Position numbers and translations under genes: made by a program. Below are positions 31,744 through 43,700 of a stretch of 64,000 nt of DNA, one piece after another. The stretch spans positions 9,024,999 to 9,088,998 of the forward strand of contig NC_092565.1 of assembly GCF_037975245.1 (NCBI RefSeq), read 5' to 3'. Below the pieces are notes generated by a model, which was given only the letters and a program-made list of their open reading frames with translations, did no database searches and was not told where the DNA came from. Position 1 is the stretch's first letter; the number at the start of each line of letters is the position of its first letter. This DNA is from Apostichopus japonicus (lineage: Eukaryota; Echinodermata; Holothuroidea; Aspidochirotida; Stichopodidae).

Positions 31744-31855
31744 TGACGTGTTTTACCTTCCTATATATACAGAGTGAGTTAGTCGTAGCCCACGCTGCTG
31801 AAAAATAAGTCGTATAGTTTATGTTTTAGCACGATGGAACAATCAGCCAATCAGA
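31744..31855 (-). promoter_or_regulatory. Putative TATA/CCAAT promoter
   Basis: TATATATA at 31762-31769, CCAAT (plus strand) at 31847-31851 about 80 bp further upstream, and a TGACGT half-CRE at 31744-31749. Position relative to the ATG at 31671 fits a Pol II core promoter reading leftward. Confidence 0.4.
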
Positions 31856-32349
31856 GTGAATGACATCACACGCGGTAGTAACCAGAAATGCGTCTTGCCA
31901 ACAAATTTAGCACGCTAACAAAAATCATGTCCCTTTTATTTTACACACTGACCACATATTGATCAATAACTGAACAACACTTCTTTCATCACCAACGTTT
32001 ATCTCTACTTTTGGATTAAGAACAAATTCTTACAACAGGAAGTGAAAGCGTCTACACTTGGGCGTGCACACTACCTGTTTACACCCACATAACAAAAGAA
32101 TGATGTGTCTTAATTTGTAGGCAAACATCATTTTACCACCGCTGTTACGTAATCACAAGAGTTTCCATAGTTTTCACTTAAATATGAAATCGCCACAGTT
32201 GGAATCTATATATTACTATCCAGAGTCAAATTATGGGCTATGATTTCAAAGAATCGTAACTCTTACACCAAGTGAAGCACTGGGATAACACAGAGTCACC
32301 TCTTGGCGGTCTCTGGTTTGCTTCATGTAGAATATGTATAACTAAAATT

Positions 32350-32810
32350 AAAAAAGGCAGATAAGATCTCTTGAAGAGTTTCGGCATCCAGTATGTTGGT
32401 GAAACAAAAAACATCCCCAAAAAGCGATTCTATGGTCACAGATCCACAGTGGCTTATGCTCCCCTCCCCCTTCCCTTCTCCCCCTGGTTACCGTCATTCT
32501 CTTGACTCTCTTCCACCTTTTTTCTCCACACCTCCCCGTCTTTGTCCTTCTGCTTCTGGTTTATTCCATACCCGCTTCCCTTAATCCTCCCTTTGTCCAT
32601 TCACAATTTATCTCCGTACCTCTCCTCTGGCCGTGTAAATGTATTCGTTATAATCCTTCCTTTGTTCACAAATCCTCTTTCACCTTACTCTTTTGTGTTC
32701 TCCCTACTCATTAACCTGTCTGTACTCTGTGCTTGTATTTGTCCCTTATTTTTTCCTTCAGCCTTTGAAGAATATCCTGTTAGGATCGAAACGTCAGCCC
32801 CTTAACTTTT
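32350..32810 (+). mobile_element. Penelope-like element 3' fragment with hammerhead-like motif
   Basis: 32380-32460 encodes FGIQYVGETKNIPKKRFYGH, the GIY-YIG endonuclease motif (IQYVGET, R, H) at the C-terminus of Penelope-like reverse transcriptases. About 300 bp downstream, 32765-32795 has TTGAAGA, a five-pair hairpin ATCCT-GTT-AGGAT, then CGAAACGTC, resembling the hammerhead ribozyme core that Penelope-like elements carry. Truncated relic. Confidence 0.7.
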
Positions 32811-33619
32811 ACATATTGTTATTACCAATATCACTTTATTAACACTGTTCTGCTGTTCGTTATTACGAAAAAGTTTGAAAGACGTATACAATCAATCACC
32901 ATCCGATTTCTTTCCATGACTGTAACATCAATACTTTCTGTGAACAAACTAGGTGGATACATGTCTTATGTAACCTCACATTGGAAATTACGTTTCTGTG
33001 CAGCATAACATTTAACTTTTATTTACACCACAACTAAGTGATTAACAAAGCCGTTAAACATGTTGCAGAATCACAAATACGCAAAATTCTTAAAAATAAT
33101 AATTTAAATAATAATTTGTAAAAAACAAAACGAAGGCAAAGGCAACTTGGCTATCTTCGTGCAATTGCAATTTTCCCCCTCATCTAAGCTATATAATTCC
33201 TTCCCATCGTAATACATGACCAAACCCCTAACCTCCCCGGATTCGAGCTAGTCACAATTTGATTTCAAATCCCGCAAGTCAAAATTTGCCAAGACGGGAT
33301 TTCACGCAATAATTTCAGCGTGCAAGTTCAATGAAACAGATATTTGGGATGTGTAGCGATTAATGACTTAACGATTGTATTTGGAATTAACGTATAGGAA
33401 AAAGCCACTTGCATTTATTCTTATTTAGTTATCCTGTCTATTATCCATCTTATCATTACGTAAATTTCCTAGTCAGTATTTTCTTTTATGAAATAAAGGA
33501 ATGAAAAAAAGAATACTTGTGCGAATTCTTTCAATGTTTTCGTTCATTCCTTCTGTAGCCACCACAATGTGGAATCCAATTTCACCACCGCCTTTTGCTC
33601 CATCTTTCCTACCATGTTA
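32811..33619. other. Spacer between the two Penelope-like fragments
   Basis: AT-rich, no gene or clear repeat seen. Confidence 0.4.
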
Positions 33620-33965
33620 GCACCCATGTTACTCCCCTACCCCCCCCCCCCCCCCAATATATGTTCCCCAAACCCTCTCTTGACTATCTTCCACCTTTTT
33701 TCTCCACACCTCCCTGTCTTTTCCTTCTTCAGTTTATTCCATACCCTCTTCTTTTAATCCTCCCTTTGTCCCTCCACAGTTTATCTGCTGTACCTCTCCT
33801 CTCCCCCTGTAAATTTCTTCGTACTCTCACTTCCTTTGTCTACTAATCCTCTTTCATCTTACTCTTTTGTGTTCTCCCTACTCATTTACCTGTGTGTACT
33901 CTGTGCTTGTATTTTTCCCTTGTAAATTTTGTCATCCAGCCTCTGAGTTTTGACAAGTTGCCGAA
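33620..33965 (+). mobile_element. Second Penelope-like 3' fragment
   Basis: Aligns with 32480-32770 (shared TTCCACCTTTTTTCTCCACA and TCCCTACTCATT blocks) but ends before the hammerhead-like motif. Contains a C run at 33638-33654. Confidence 0.65.
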
Positions 33966-34027
33966 CGAAGTGTGCAATACGCAGTTTTCAGAACGTATTG
34001 ACATATTTTATTAAGTGTGTGCAGAAC

Positions 34028-34102
34028 AACAATGCAATGTCCTTTCTACGCTTCCGTACGATACAAAAATAATAAAGTTAGCGTAAGATTCAGAAGTTGT
34101 TC
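34028..34102 (-). repeat. Right arm inner segment
   Basis: Inverted copy of 20178-20253, joined to the satellite at the same base. Confidence 0.85.
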
Positions 34103-37100
34103 AGTCCAAAACAAAATTGGCATATTTGGCATGTGCGCCATGGAAAATAGGGATTTGACCCAAACTAAGTCCTGACCCAAATTTCGTATGTACCAACTAG
34201 ACGTCCATGAAGTATGAGTACCATACCGTGGGGGGCTTGGGACTGGGGGCCTTGAACTTTTGCAACGCCTCACGGAGCTAACACAAAGTCAATGGGAGCT
34301 GTTTCATTTTTTTTCTAAGTCCAAAACAAAATTGGCATATTTGGCATGTGTTTCGGGCCCCGTGCGCCATGGAAAATAGGGATTTGACCCAAACTAAGTC
34401 CTGACCCAAATTTCGTATGTACCAGCTAGACGTCCATGAAGTTTGAGTACCTTACCGTGGGGGGCTTGGGACTGGGGGCCTTGAACATTTGCAACGCCTC
34501 ACGGAGCTAACACAAAGTCAATGGGAGCTGTTTCATTTTTTTACTAAGTCCAAAACAAAATTGGCATATTTGACATGTGTTTCGGGCCCCGTGCGCCATG
34601 GAAAAGAAGGATTTGACCCAAACTAAGTCCTGACCCAAATTTCGTATGTACCAACTAGACGTTCACGAAGTATGAGTACCATACCGTGGGGGGCTTGGGA
34701 CTGGGGGCCTTGAACTTTTGCAACGCCTCACGGAGCTAACACAAAGTCAATGGGAGCTGTTTCATTTTTTTTCTAAGTCCAAAACAAAATTGGCATATTT
34801 GGCATGTGTTTCGGGCCCCGTGCGCCATGGAAAATAGGGATTTGACCCAAACTAAGTCCTGACCCAAATTTCGTATGTACCAGCTAGACGTCCATGAAGT
34901 TTGAGTACCATACCGTGGGGGGCTTGGGACTGGGGGCTTTGAACATTTGCAACGCCTCACGGAGCTAACACAAAGTCAATGGGAGCTGTTTCATTTTTTT
35001 ACTAAGTCCAAAACAAAATTGGCATATTTGGCATGTGTTTCGGGCCCCGTGCGCCATGGAAAAGAAGGATTTGACCCAAACTAAGTCCTGACCCAAATTT
35101 CGTATGTACCAACTAGACGTTCACGAAGTATGAGTACCATACCGTGGGGGGCTTGGGACTGGGGGCTTTGAACTTTTGCAACGCCTCACGGAGCTAACAC
35201 AAAGTCAATGGGAGCTGTTTCATTTTTTTTCTAAGTCCAAAACAAAATTGGCATATTTGGCATGTGTTTCGGGCCCCGTGCGCCATGGAAAATAGGGATT
35301 TGACCCAAACTAAGTCCTGACCCAAATTTCGTAGGTACCAGCTAGACGTTCATGAAGTTTGAGTACCATACCGTGGGGGGCTTGGGACTGGGGGCTTTGA
35401 ACTTTTGCAACGCCTCACGGAGCTAACACAAAGTCAATGGGAGCTGTTTCATTTTTTTTCTAAGTCCAAAACAAAATTGGCATATTTGGCATGTGTTTCG
35501 GGCCCCGTGCGCCATGGAAAAGAAGGATTTGACCCAAACTAAGTCCTGACCCAAATTTCGTATGTACCAGCTAGACGTCCATGAAGTTTGAGTACCTTAC
35601 CGTGGGGGGCTTGGGACTGGGGGCCATGAACATTTGCAACGCCTCACGGAGCTAACACAAAGTCAATGGGAGCTCTTCATTTTTTTACTAAGTCCAAAAC
35701 AAAATTGGCATATTTGACATGTGTTTCGGGCCCCGTGCGCCATGGAAAAGAAGGATTTGACCCAAACTAAGTCCTGACCCAAATTTCGTATGTACCAGCT
35801 AGACGTCCATGAAGTTTGAGTACCTTACCGTGGGGGGCTTGGGACTGGGGGCCATGAACATTTGCAACGCCTCACGGAGCTAACACAAAGTCAATGGGAG
35901 CTGTTTCATTTTTTTACTAAGTCCAAAACAAAATTGGCATATTTGACATGTGTTTCGGGCCCCGTGCGCCATGGAAAAGAAGGATTTGACCCAAACTAAG
36001 TCCTGACCCAAATTTCGTATGTACCAACTAGACGTTCACGAAGTATGAGTACCATACCGTGGGGGGCTTGGGACTGGGGGCCTTGAACTTTTGCAACGCC
36101 TCACGGAGCTAACACAAAGTCAATGGGAGCTGTTTCATTTTTTTTCTAAGTCCAAAACAAAATTGGCATATTTGACATGTGTTTCGGGCCCCGTGCGCCA
36201 TGGAAAAGAAGGATTTGACCCAAACTAAGTCCTGACCCAAATTTCGTATGTACCAACTAGACGTTCACGAAGTATGAGTACCATACCGTGGGGGGCTTGG
36301 GACTGGGGGCCTTGAACTTTTGCAACGCCTCACGGAGCTAACACAAAGTCAATGGGAGCTGTTTCATTTTTTTTCTAAGTCCAAAACAAAATTGGCATAT
36401 TTGGCATGTGTTTCGGGCCCCGTGCGCCATGGAAAAGAAGGATTTGACCCAAACTAAGTCCTGACCCAAATTTCGTATGTACCAGCTAGACGTCCATGAA
36501 GTTTGAGTACCATACCGTGGGGGGCTTGGGACTGGGGGCTTTGAACATTTGCAACGCCTCACGGAGCTAACACAAAGTCAATGGGAGCTGTTTCATTTTT
36601 TTACTAAGTCCAAAACAAAATTGGCATATTTGGCATGTGTTTCGGGCCCCGTGCGCCATGGAAAAGAAGGATTTGACCCAAACTAAGTCCTGACCCAAAT
36701 TTCGTATGTACCAACTAGACGTTCACGAAGTATGAGTACCATACCGTGGGGGGCTTGGGACTGGGGGCCTTGAACTTTTGCAACGCCTCACGGAGCTAAC
36801 ACAAAGTCAATGGGAGCTGTTTCATTTTTTTACTAAGTCCAAAACAAAATTGGCATATTTGACATGTGTTTCGGGCCCCGTGCGCCATGGAAAAGAAGGA
36901 TTTGACCCAAACTAAGTCCTGACCCAAATTTCGTATGTACCAGCTAGACGTCCATGAAGTTTGAGTACCTTACCGTGGGGGGCTTGGGACTGGGGGCCAT
37001 GAACATTTGCAACGCCTCACGGAGCTAACACAAAGTCAATGGGAGCTGTTTCATTTTTTTACTAAGTCCAAAACAAAATTGGCATATTTGACATGTGTTT

Positions 37101-37273
37101 CGGGCCCCGTGCGCCATGGAAAAGAAGGATTTGACCCAAACTAAGTCCTGACCCAAATTTCGTATGTACCAACTAGACGTTCACGAAGTATGAGTACCAT
37201 ACCGTGGGGGGCTTGGGACTGGGGGCCTTGAACTTTTGCAACGCCTCACGGAGCTAACACAAAGTCAATGGGA
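34103..37273 (-). repeat. Right arm satellite, 229-bp unit, about 13.8 copies
   Basis: Inverted relative to the left array. The innermost unit has the same internal deletion as the innermost left unit. Unit boundaries recur every 229 bp from 34271 to 37247, with one 228-bp unit. Ends 526 bp before the REEP start codon. Confidence 0.9.
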
Positions 37274-37798
37274 ATTTTTTAATGATACTATAACGCACTG
37301 CACAGATCTCGGACTTAGTTTATTTTGCAGAGATTTAACCCTCGTGAGCGCTATAACCCCCTCTCCAATTTTGACGATCAATTTTTACTCAAAACTTCTA
37401 CACAGACAGTTAGTGATAAGCGTAAGCCTATAGGCTGCACATACCGACGACATACATAGAGAATGTCTGCAATATTGTGATCGACTCTGTATCCAGAAAA
37501 AGACGAGTACTTTTTATGCGCACAAACTCGTGTAGAAAGGTTTGCCTCCCGTATTTTCGAAAATGGCTTGGCATTTGAATTTTAATCAGTGACGAAGTAT
37601 TGCGTTGGCCTAACGTTACACATAACAGTGTTTGTAAAATTACAGTATAAGCCTGTTGGCTAACCCTACACTACTGAAGTACAGTACTGTAGGAATAGCC
37701 TTTTGGCTCAACGTCGATACCAAGAATTGGTGTGATTCTGTAATATAAATGTAACAACTTATCGACGACAGTGGACAACCTAGGCTAGTCCGTCCAAG
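37274..37798. promoter_or_regulatory. Upstream region of the REEP gene
   Basis: 525 bp between the foldback arm and the REEP start codon must hold the 5' UTR and core promoter unless further noncoding exons exist. No clear TATA box seen. Confidence 0.4.
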
Positions 37799-40700
37799 AT
37801 GGTAGCTTCGTTAATATCCCGCCTTGTTGTGTAAGTATCTGGTCTCTCATTACTACGTAGGCCCAGCAGTAGTAGATTAAATTGAGGCAACAATTATTAG
37901 TTCGTACTAGTACTAGTAGCCTATACCTAGGCCCCAAGTGGAATGGGAGATGTTAGTGTTGTTCAAGAGTTAATTTCCGCTATTTGGCCTAACTTTAGAA
38001 TCCATACCATATGAATGGGAAAGCTTATCAATAGAATAACAGTCAGTAGGGAATAAGGGTTAGGAAGTAGGGAATAGAGTTAGGAATTAGGGCCAGGGGC
38101 AGGGAATAGCGTTATGGGAATATGGGTTAGGAAGTTGGGCTAGGGGCAAGGAATAGGGTTGAATGGTACGGATTCTAAATTAGTACCAAATTGTCTGTCT
38201 GTATTGTGTAAATTTTGGCAGTTTACTATTTAAACTGTTTGTAAAAAATCTTCAATTGTATGGTTTGCAATGCAGGTACAGTATGTTGTGCTGCTTCATG
38301 TATTTTATATCTATTGCGGGATTAACAGTTTTCCAAATTTAGAAAACATACATTCAATTCAATACCATTCATGTGCAGCACATTATTTAAAGAAAGCAAT
38401 GTGATCTTTTCTTTCTTAATATTTTCTTTCAGTCTGCAGTTTTATTTAAAAAACACCCATACAATATATTCCATATAGATCTAACAAAAACAACCATAAT
38501 TTCAGGTAATTTGAGGCTGAAATTGAAGTATCATATGTTAAAACAAAACCCAAATACTTACGCAGAACTTATCAAAAGTTAGCAAAAGAAGGCAAAGCCC
38601 ATATCCCAACCACTCCCCCTTTCTCTACTCGACATAGTGTGCAGTGATGATATCTAATCTATGCTTTAATTTATTTGGTCAGTATCCTGAATGGGGTCTT
38701 AACACTAAGCTTCAAAAAGATAACCACATGGAAATTGTGATTGGGTGTCCTTGAATACATGGGAGCACTACAATAAACATGCATGATAATCATACATTAA
38801 AAAACATCCCAAATACTTTCCAGAACTTGACCTCTGCAAAAGTAGGTAAAGCCCTTATCCCAGCCCTCCGCCCACCCTATCTCTACTTGACATAGTGTGC
38901 AATGATGATCAGTATCATGAATGGGTCTTAACACTTAACTTAAATCAGATGGTTGGATTTGTGATGTAGTGTCCTGCATCTCATAAAGTAATACACAATA
39001 CATGTGAGGCCTACAGTAAGCATGCATGTAACAATGCCCTTTCACCCTTCTCCCTCTCCCCTGTAAAAGAACATTTTCAGAAGTTTGTCAGCCATCACAT
39101 CAAACTTCTTACATCTGCATCCTTGGTTATACATAAAGAAAGGAAATCAGTCAATCCAGACCTGTATTGTGTAAGATATGGTTCATGCTTTTTTTTATCA
39201 ATGTCCTGGGCTGATATGAGTCATAATGCCATCATCAGTCAGTCAGTGGACTATACACAGTATGGCCTGGGATGCAGCCAGGATAAGTCTAGAGATGGCT
39301 GCTGGTTTTCATTGGCTAAGTTGGTTCATTATTTAAGTTTAAAGTGTCTAGAATTTTGCCCTTCTAATGGATCCAACTGTAACTGAAAGTTATGACGGTC
39401 AATGATTGCTGGTTAGGAAAGGTATCAATTTTTGATACAGTATTGTTATGTTTTTTTCTAGTGTCCATCATATGTAATATTATGTAATTCTTTGTTATAA
39501 ACATACTTACGTACATACTAACGTACTTTCAGTAGTATGTTGTTTCGCAGTCTGCTTCCTTGTCATTAAGAGCGTGGTGGCAAATTGGCTACCTAGGCGT
39601 CGGACTTGTGATCCAGGGATTGCTGGTTCGATTCATGCCTAGTTCATTACGTTGTGTCCTTGGGCAAGATGCTTTATCTCACTTGCCTCTCTCCACCCAG
39701 GGGTTAAATAGGTACCTGTGAGGTAACTTGTCATTGGGCGCAGTATATAACTGAAGCCGCCTGGAGGGATTGTCTCTGGAACAGGTTATCATTGACCAGG
39801 GGTAATATAACATCTGTAAAGCGCTTTGAGACCTATCGCTGGTGTAAAGCGCTATATAAAAATCAAATATTGTATTATTATTATTGTATGAATATAGCAG
39901 ACTGTAAGGCACACCTCTGCTGCCCCACTTTATCACTGTCATTGGAGAACCCTATAAAATCCAGCACCCTGTACGAGAACAGTAAACAGTCATGCTACAT
40001 ATATTTCATCAAGCTATTACTGCGTTCTAATTGTAGTCGGTCGTTTATCCGGCCGGTGTGTTACGGATTGTTGAGATCGAGTCACTTTGGTCACTATGCC
40101 TTGCCTTGGGTCTCTTATTCCAATGAACTATAAATTAATTATGTTTTGCTTGGCACCTCTTCTGGGCCTACAAAGTGAATCTTTCCATTGCTCATGCATA
40201 TTCATTAGACAATATCTCTATAATGCATTAGTAACTTGTACGTAAACTGGTGAAATGCTAATATAAAGCAGGGCTGGTGGGTATTTGATGACTCCCTAGA
40301 GACACTTCGCTGACCACCCGGTGACTGCCCGTGCTGGATGCGGTCTGCATCTTTCTGTATAGGCATCGCCTGTCAGAGGTTACTGTACAACTTCTATCAG
40401 CATTCCAACTGTAATTGGCAAGAATTTTAGAACCTCATTTTGAAATGGGTTCAGTCATTATTTTATGCATCCACAGTATGGTAGAAGTTTCTGCTATTGT
40501 ACAGGCAATGTTATCCTCAAATTGAATTTCAAAGTTTCAAAGAACCAGATTTAATAAATTGCTACATGCCTACTGGTTTATTCCGTCTGTCTATCTTACT
40601 GTTAAAGTGACATTCAGAAGTCTAAAAGAATGAATCTAATAGTGGACGAAATCTGCATGTACAGTACTGTAGCTTTGAGTGTAAACTAAATGTCATACTT

Positions 40701-43700
40701 ATAAAATTCAGACTTAATTGGACATAGGTCTAACAGAAATTAGAAGCTTTTATAAAATTTTTCTGCTTCATGGTGTGATTTGGGTGGATCAAATTAACCC
40801 TTGCAGTTCCATTATCTTGCCTTTACTCTATGTAAAACAGACTGACAGAGTCATGAATCATGCCAAATGTAGCTCGGACAACACTGAATAGTTTTGTACC
40901 GTATTCGAATTGTCCAAGTGTAAAATAAATTGCAGTGTACACTAGACGGTAGACGTACCATTTAGTTCAATTACCGGAATGAAGGTAAGGAATTCCTTGT
41001 TAGTTTATGCGGTTTCATTGCAGACCGTCTGTATATCTTCCTAAGGCTACTCCTCAGAAAGAAGAGCAAAGAAATTGATTATACAAGGATAAGATGTCTG
41101 ATATATATGTACACACTGTAGGAGGGTTATTGAAACTACACGAGTACAAGATATAGGTCAACATCTAAAGGTTATTTACCATTGCCATTCCCCAGAGGTG
41201 AAAGTAAAATTCTTGGTCAGTTCTTTCCTGAAGGGTCTCTCACATAGAACCTGTGTATAGCCTTGTCCATCCATACCTGCATTGTAATGCAAATTAGAAT
41301 GCAGTGAAAGCACAGCTTGCTCAGTAATCAGGGAATAACTCATTGAAGTTCCTTGCAATGAAAAGCTTAATTTCTTTTTGTTAAATGGGGGTCATGAGCA
41401 CCATCATGCAAGCACAGTAGTATTTATTTTAATGAGTAGCAAGAAGTGTTGGAATAGTGATTCTGATCAGATTTCTGCCTATTTGTTCAATGTGTATATT
41501 TGTTGGAGTAAGTGCTTACATCACTAAGCTTCACCGGGATGCCAAAATAGTTGCCAATTTAGGCTGTAATTTTTCTCCCTACTTTTGCCTCATTATTTTT
41601 ATCTCAATTTGAGTATTGCACTTGAAGGCTTATATATCTTTATAATTTTGCTTGAAATACCCAAAGAGAACTTGAATGATTGCTAACATTTTGTAAGTTT
41701 CCAGTGGAGATGAAGAAAGACTATCATCTGGGCCGCAGGGCTTAAATGGAAAAAGGACATAATGACTCATGTGTGATGACCAATATTGTCATACTAACAG
41801 TATATATGATATCTCCTCTCATAATTCAAACTGTGGAAACGAGGAAAGAAATTTTTGGCCAGAATGTGATTCAGACCAGTCACCACTTGGGGGGGGGGGG
41901 GGAACTCAGTTCACTGGTTGAAAAAGTCTGTTCATTGGTTTGACTTCAACAGCAGCCAAAAACTTCTTTGCTCCTTTTTACTGTTCATAATATCCCAGTC
42001 AATTTTCGGTTGTTGATTTTATGTACATAGTTCAAACTGATAGCAATTACAGATTTCAAGTTATGGCATTATCAGCTTTCTGTATAGGTGCCAATCCCTA
42101 GAAGCAATCACATACTGTACTTGGTTCATGCAATTATGGGGTTATTGTAATGAAAAAGTGATAGCATGTGCTAATGTTAAGGTTTTGTGTATGTAAAACA
42201 AGATATGATAGACTACTTCTACACAGTAATTTAAGTAACGTCATTGACAATGACTTTTAAGCTACACAGAGCTTTGGTCATCAAGTACAGACAAAGCTCT
42301 GTGTTTGAACTTTGAAGATTGCTGGGAGCGGGCTGTAGGTCACTCAAATCATCCGAAAAGATCTGTTTGCTCTTTGGCAATATTGTTATGAAACCGCAAA
42401 TAACTTCTGCATACCTTTAATTCAAAATGTTAAAGGAAATCACCAAGAAAGATTTGGTCAAGTCTGTGAAAAGTGACTCATTATACTAAATCATTTAAAT
42501 CTATATACAACATATATTATGAAGGGGCTTTGATGTTTTCATTCCACTTTTTGAAGGGTATTTACCAAATTTCCAAATATAGGCACAGCAACGAATACCC
42601 TGCTTTTAGTACCGTGGCACATACATGTGGTCACTTGTCCCAGAGATAATGTAAACCTACATTAATACAGTAGTACAAAAGTCTAATAGGACACTATACG
42701 TCTGGAACTGAGTGAATGCTTTCCTTGGATGTCTGCCAAAGTGAAGCAGAACTTAGGTATTGCTGGTACTCTACAACTGTATGGTATGGAAATGATAAAA
42801 GAAAGTTAAAAAGATTTGATAAAGTTAACATGGTTGCTCTCTTTCAAGAGCATCATCTTTATATTGGACATTTTCTTGATGCCTTTTATGGGTTTCACTT
42901 ACACATCAACTCTGTACATTAATAGTAAGTACAGAATATAATTAACTTCATTTTGCCTTCACTGTTAACTTTGTAATAGGCTAGTACTGATAAATCCAGT
43001 CTGTTCAGTCAAGAAGTGCCTAATAAAAGTATCGTAATTCTCAGTGCCTCTCAGTTCATGATTTCTATTCTTAAAATCATAGCTTCATAGTATTTGAATC
43101 CTCCTCTTGTGCACCTTATCTGGAACCCTACAGTACCGTATACTGTACGGGCCTATGTACCCTTACAGTACTGTACGTACAGAATGTTCTATGATCACTA
43201 TATCTGTGCTGTTGATTCCTGATTATTTGCAATGCTGAAATTGTAGTCTTCCATTTAGGTTTGTAGACTTATGTAAATCAGTTTATTCCAGTATTAAAGT
43301 ATGTGTGTATACATGACTTCATCTCACATAGTAAAATTACTAAGGTTATGGATGTCAAATCTCTTCAAATGTTTCAGATATTTTTGAAACTTGCTGAGCA
43401 AAAGTTTTGCAATCTTCTGTGGGTCTTCGTATTAAAATATCTCATTACATACATTTAAGTGCACTTAAATTAACGTTGCACTTCATTGGTTCTGACACAT
43501 CTCATCATTTTAGCAAACTCAATCATATTTAATAACTGAGAGTAGTTCAACCTCTCTAATTAGACAGGCTCTGTGGAGTCACAGCATGCATGCTGACATT
43601 AGTGATCATCTTCAGTTTATTTCACTGCTTCTGAGAAGAGAGTCAATAAAAAATGAAACTAACTCATCCAAAAAAATAATAATAATAAACCTCACACATG

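Larger units (their letters stand above)
19089..37273 (-). mobile_element. Putative 18-kb foldback-ended KDZ-type DNA transposon
   Basis: Two inverted arms (19089-20253 and 34028-37273) enclose about 13.8 kb holding a minus-strand transposase gene. Each arm is an outer 229-bp satellite plus the same inner segment of about 75 bp, in mirror order. Foldback elements with tandem-repeat arms are known, for example Drosophila FB and sea urchin TU. The KDZ superfamily is named for Kyakuja, Dileera and Zisupton. I found no convincing target-site duplication at the outer ends, so the element limits and the link between arms and transposase are inferred. Confidence 0.45.

Noticed and set aside
19089-37273. 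Polinton-type reading of the 18-kb element (long inverted ends, ULP1-like protease)
   Set aside because: No DNA polymerase B, integrase, packaging ATPase or capsid gene seen; the protease is fused to a KDZ-type transposase.
38040-38165. Interstitial telomere repeat
   Set aside because: TTAGG-containing words are irregular and mixed with AATAGGG; better described as a G-rich minisatellite.
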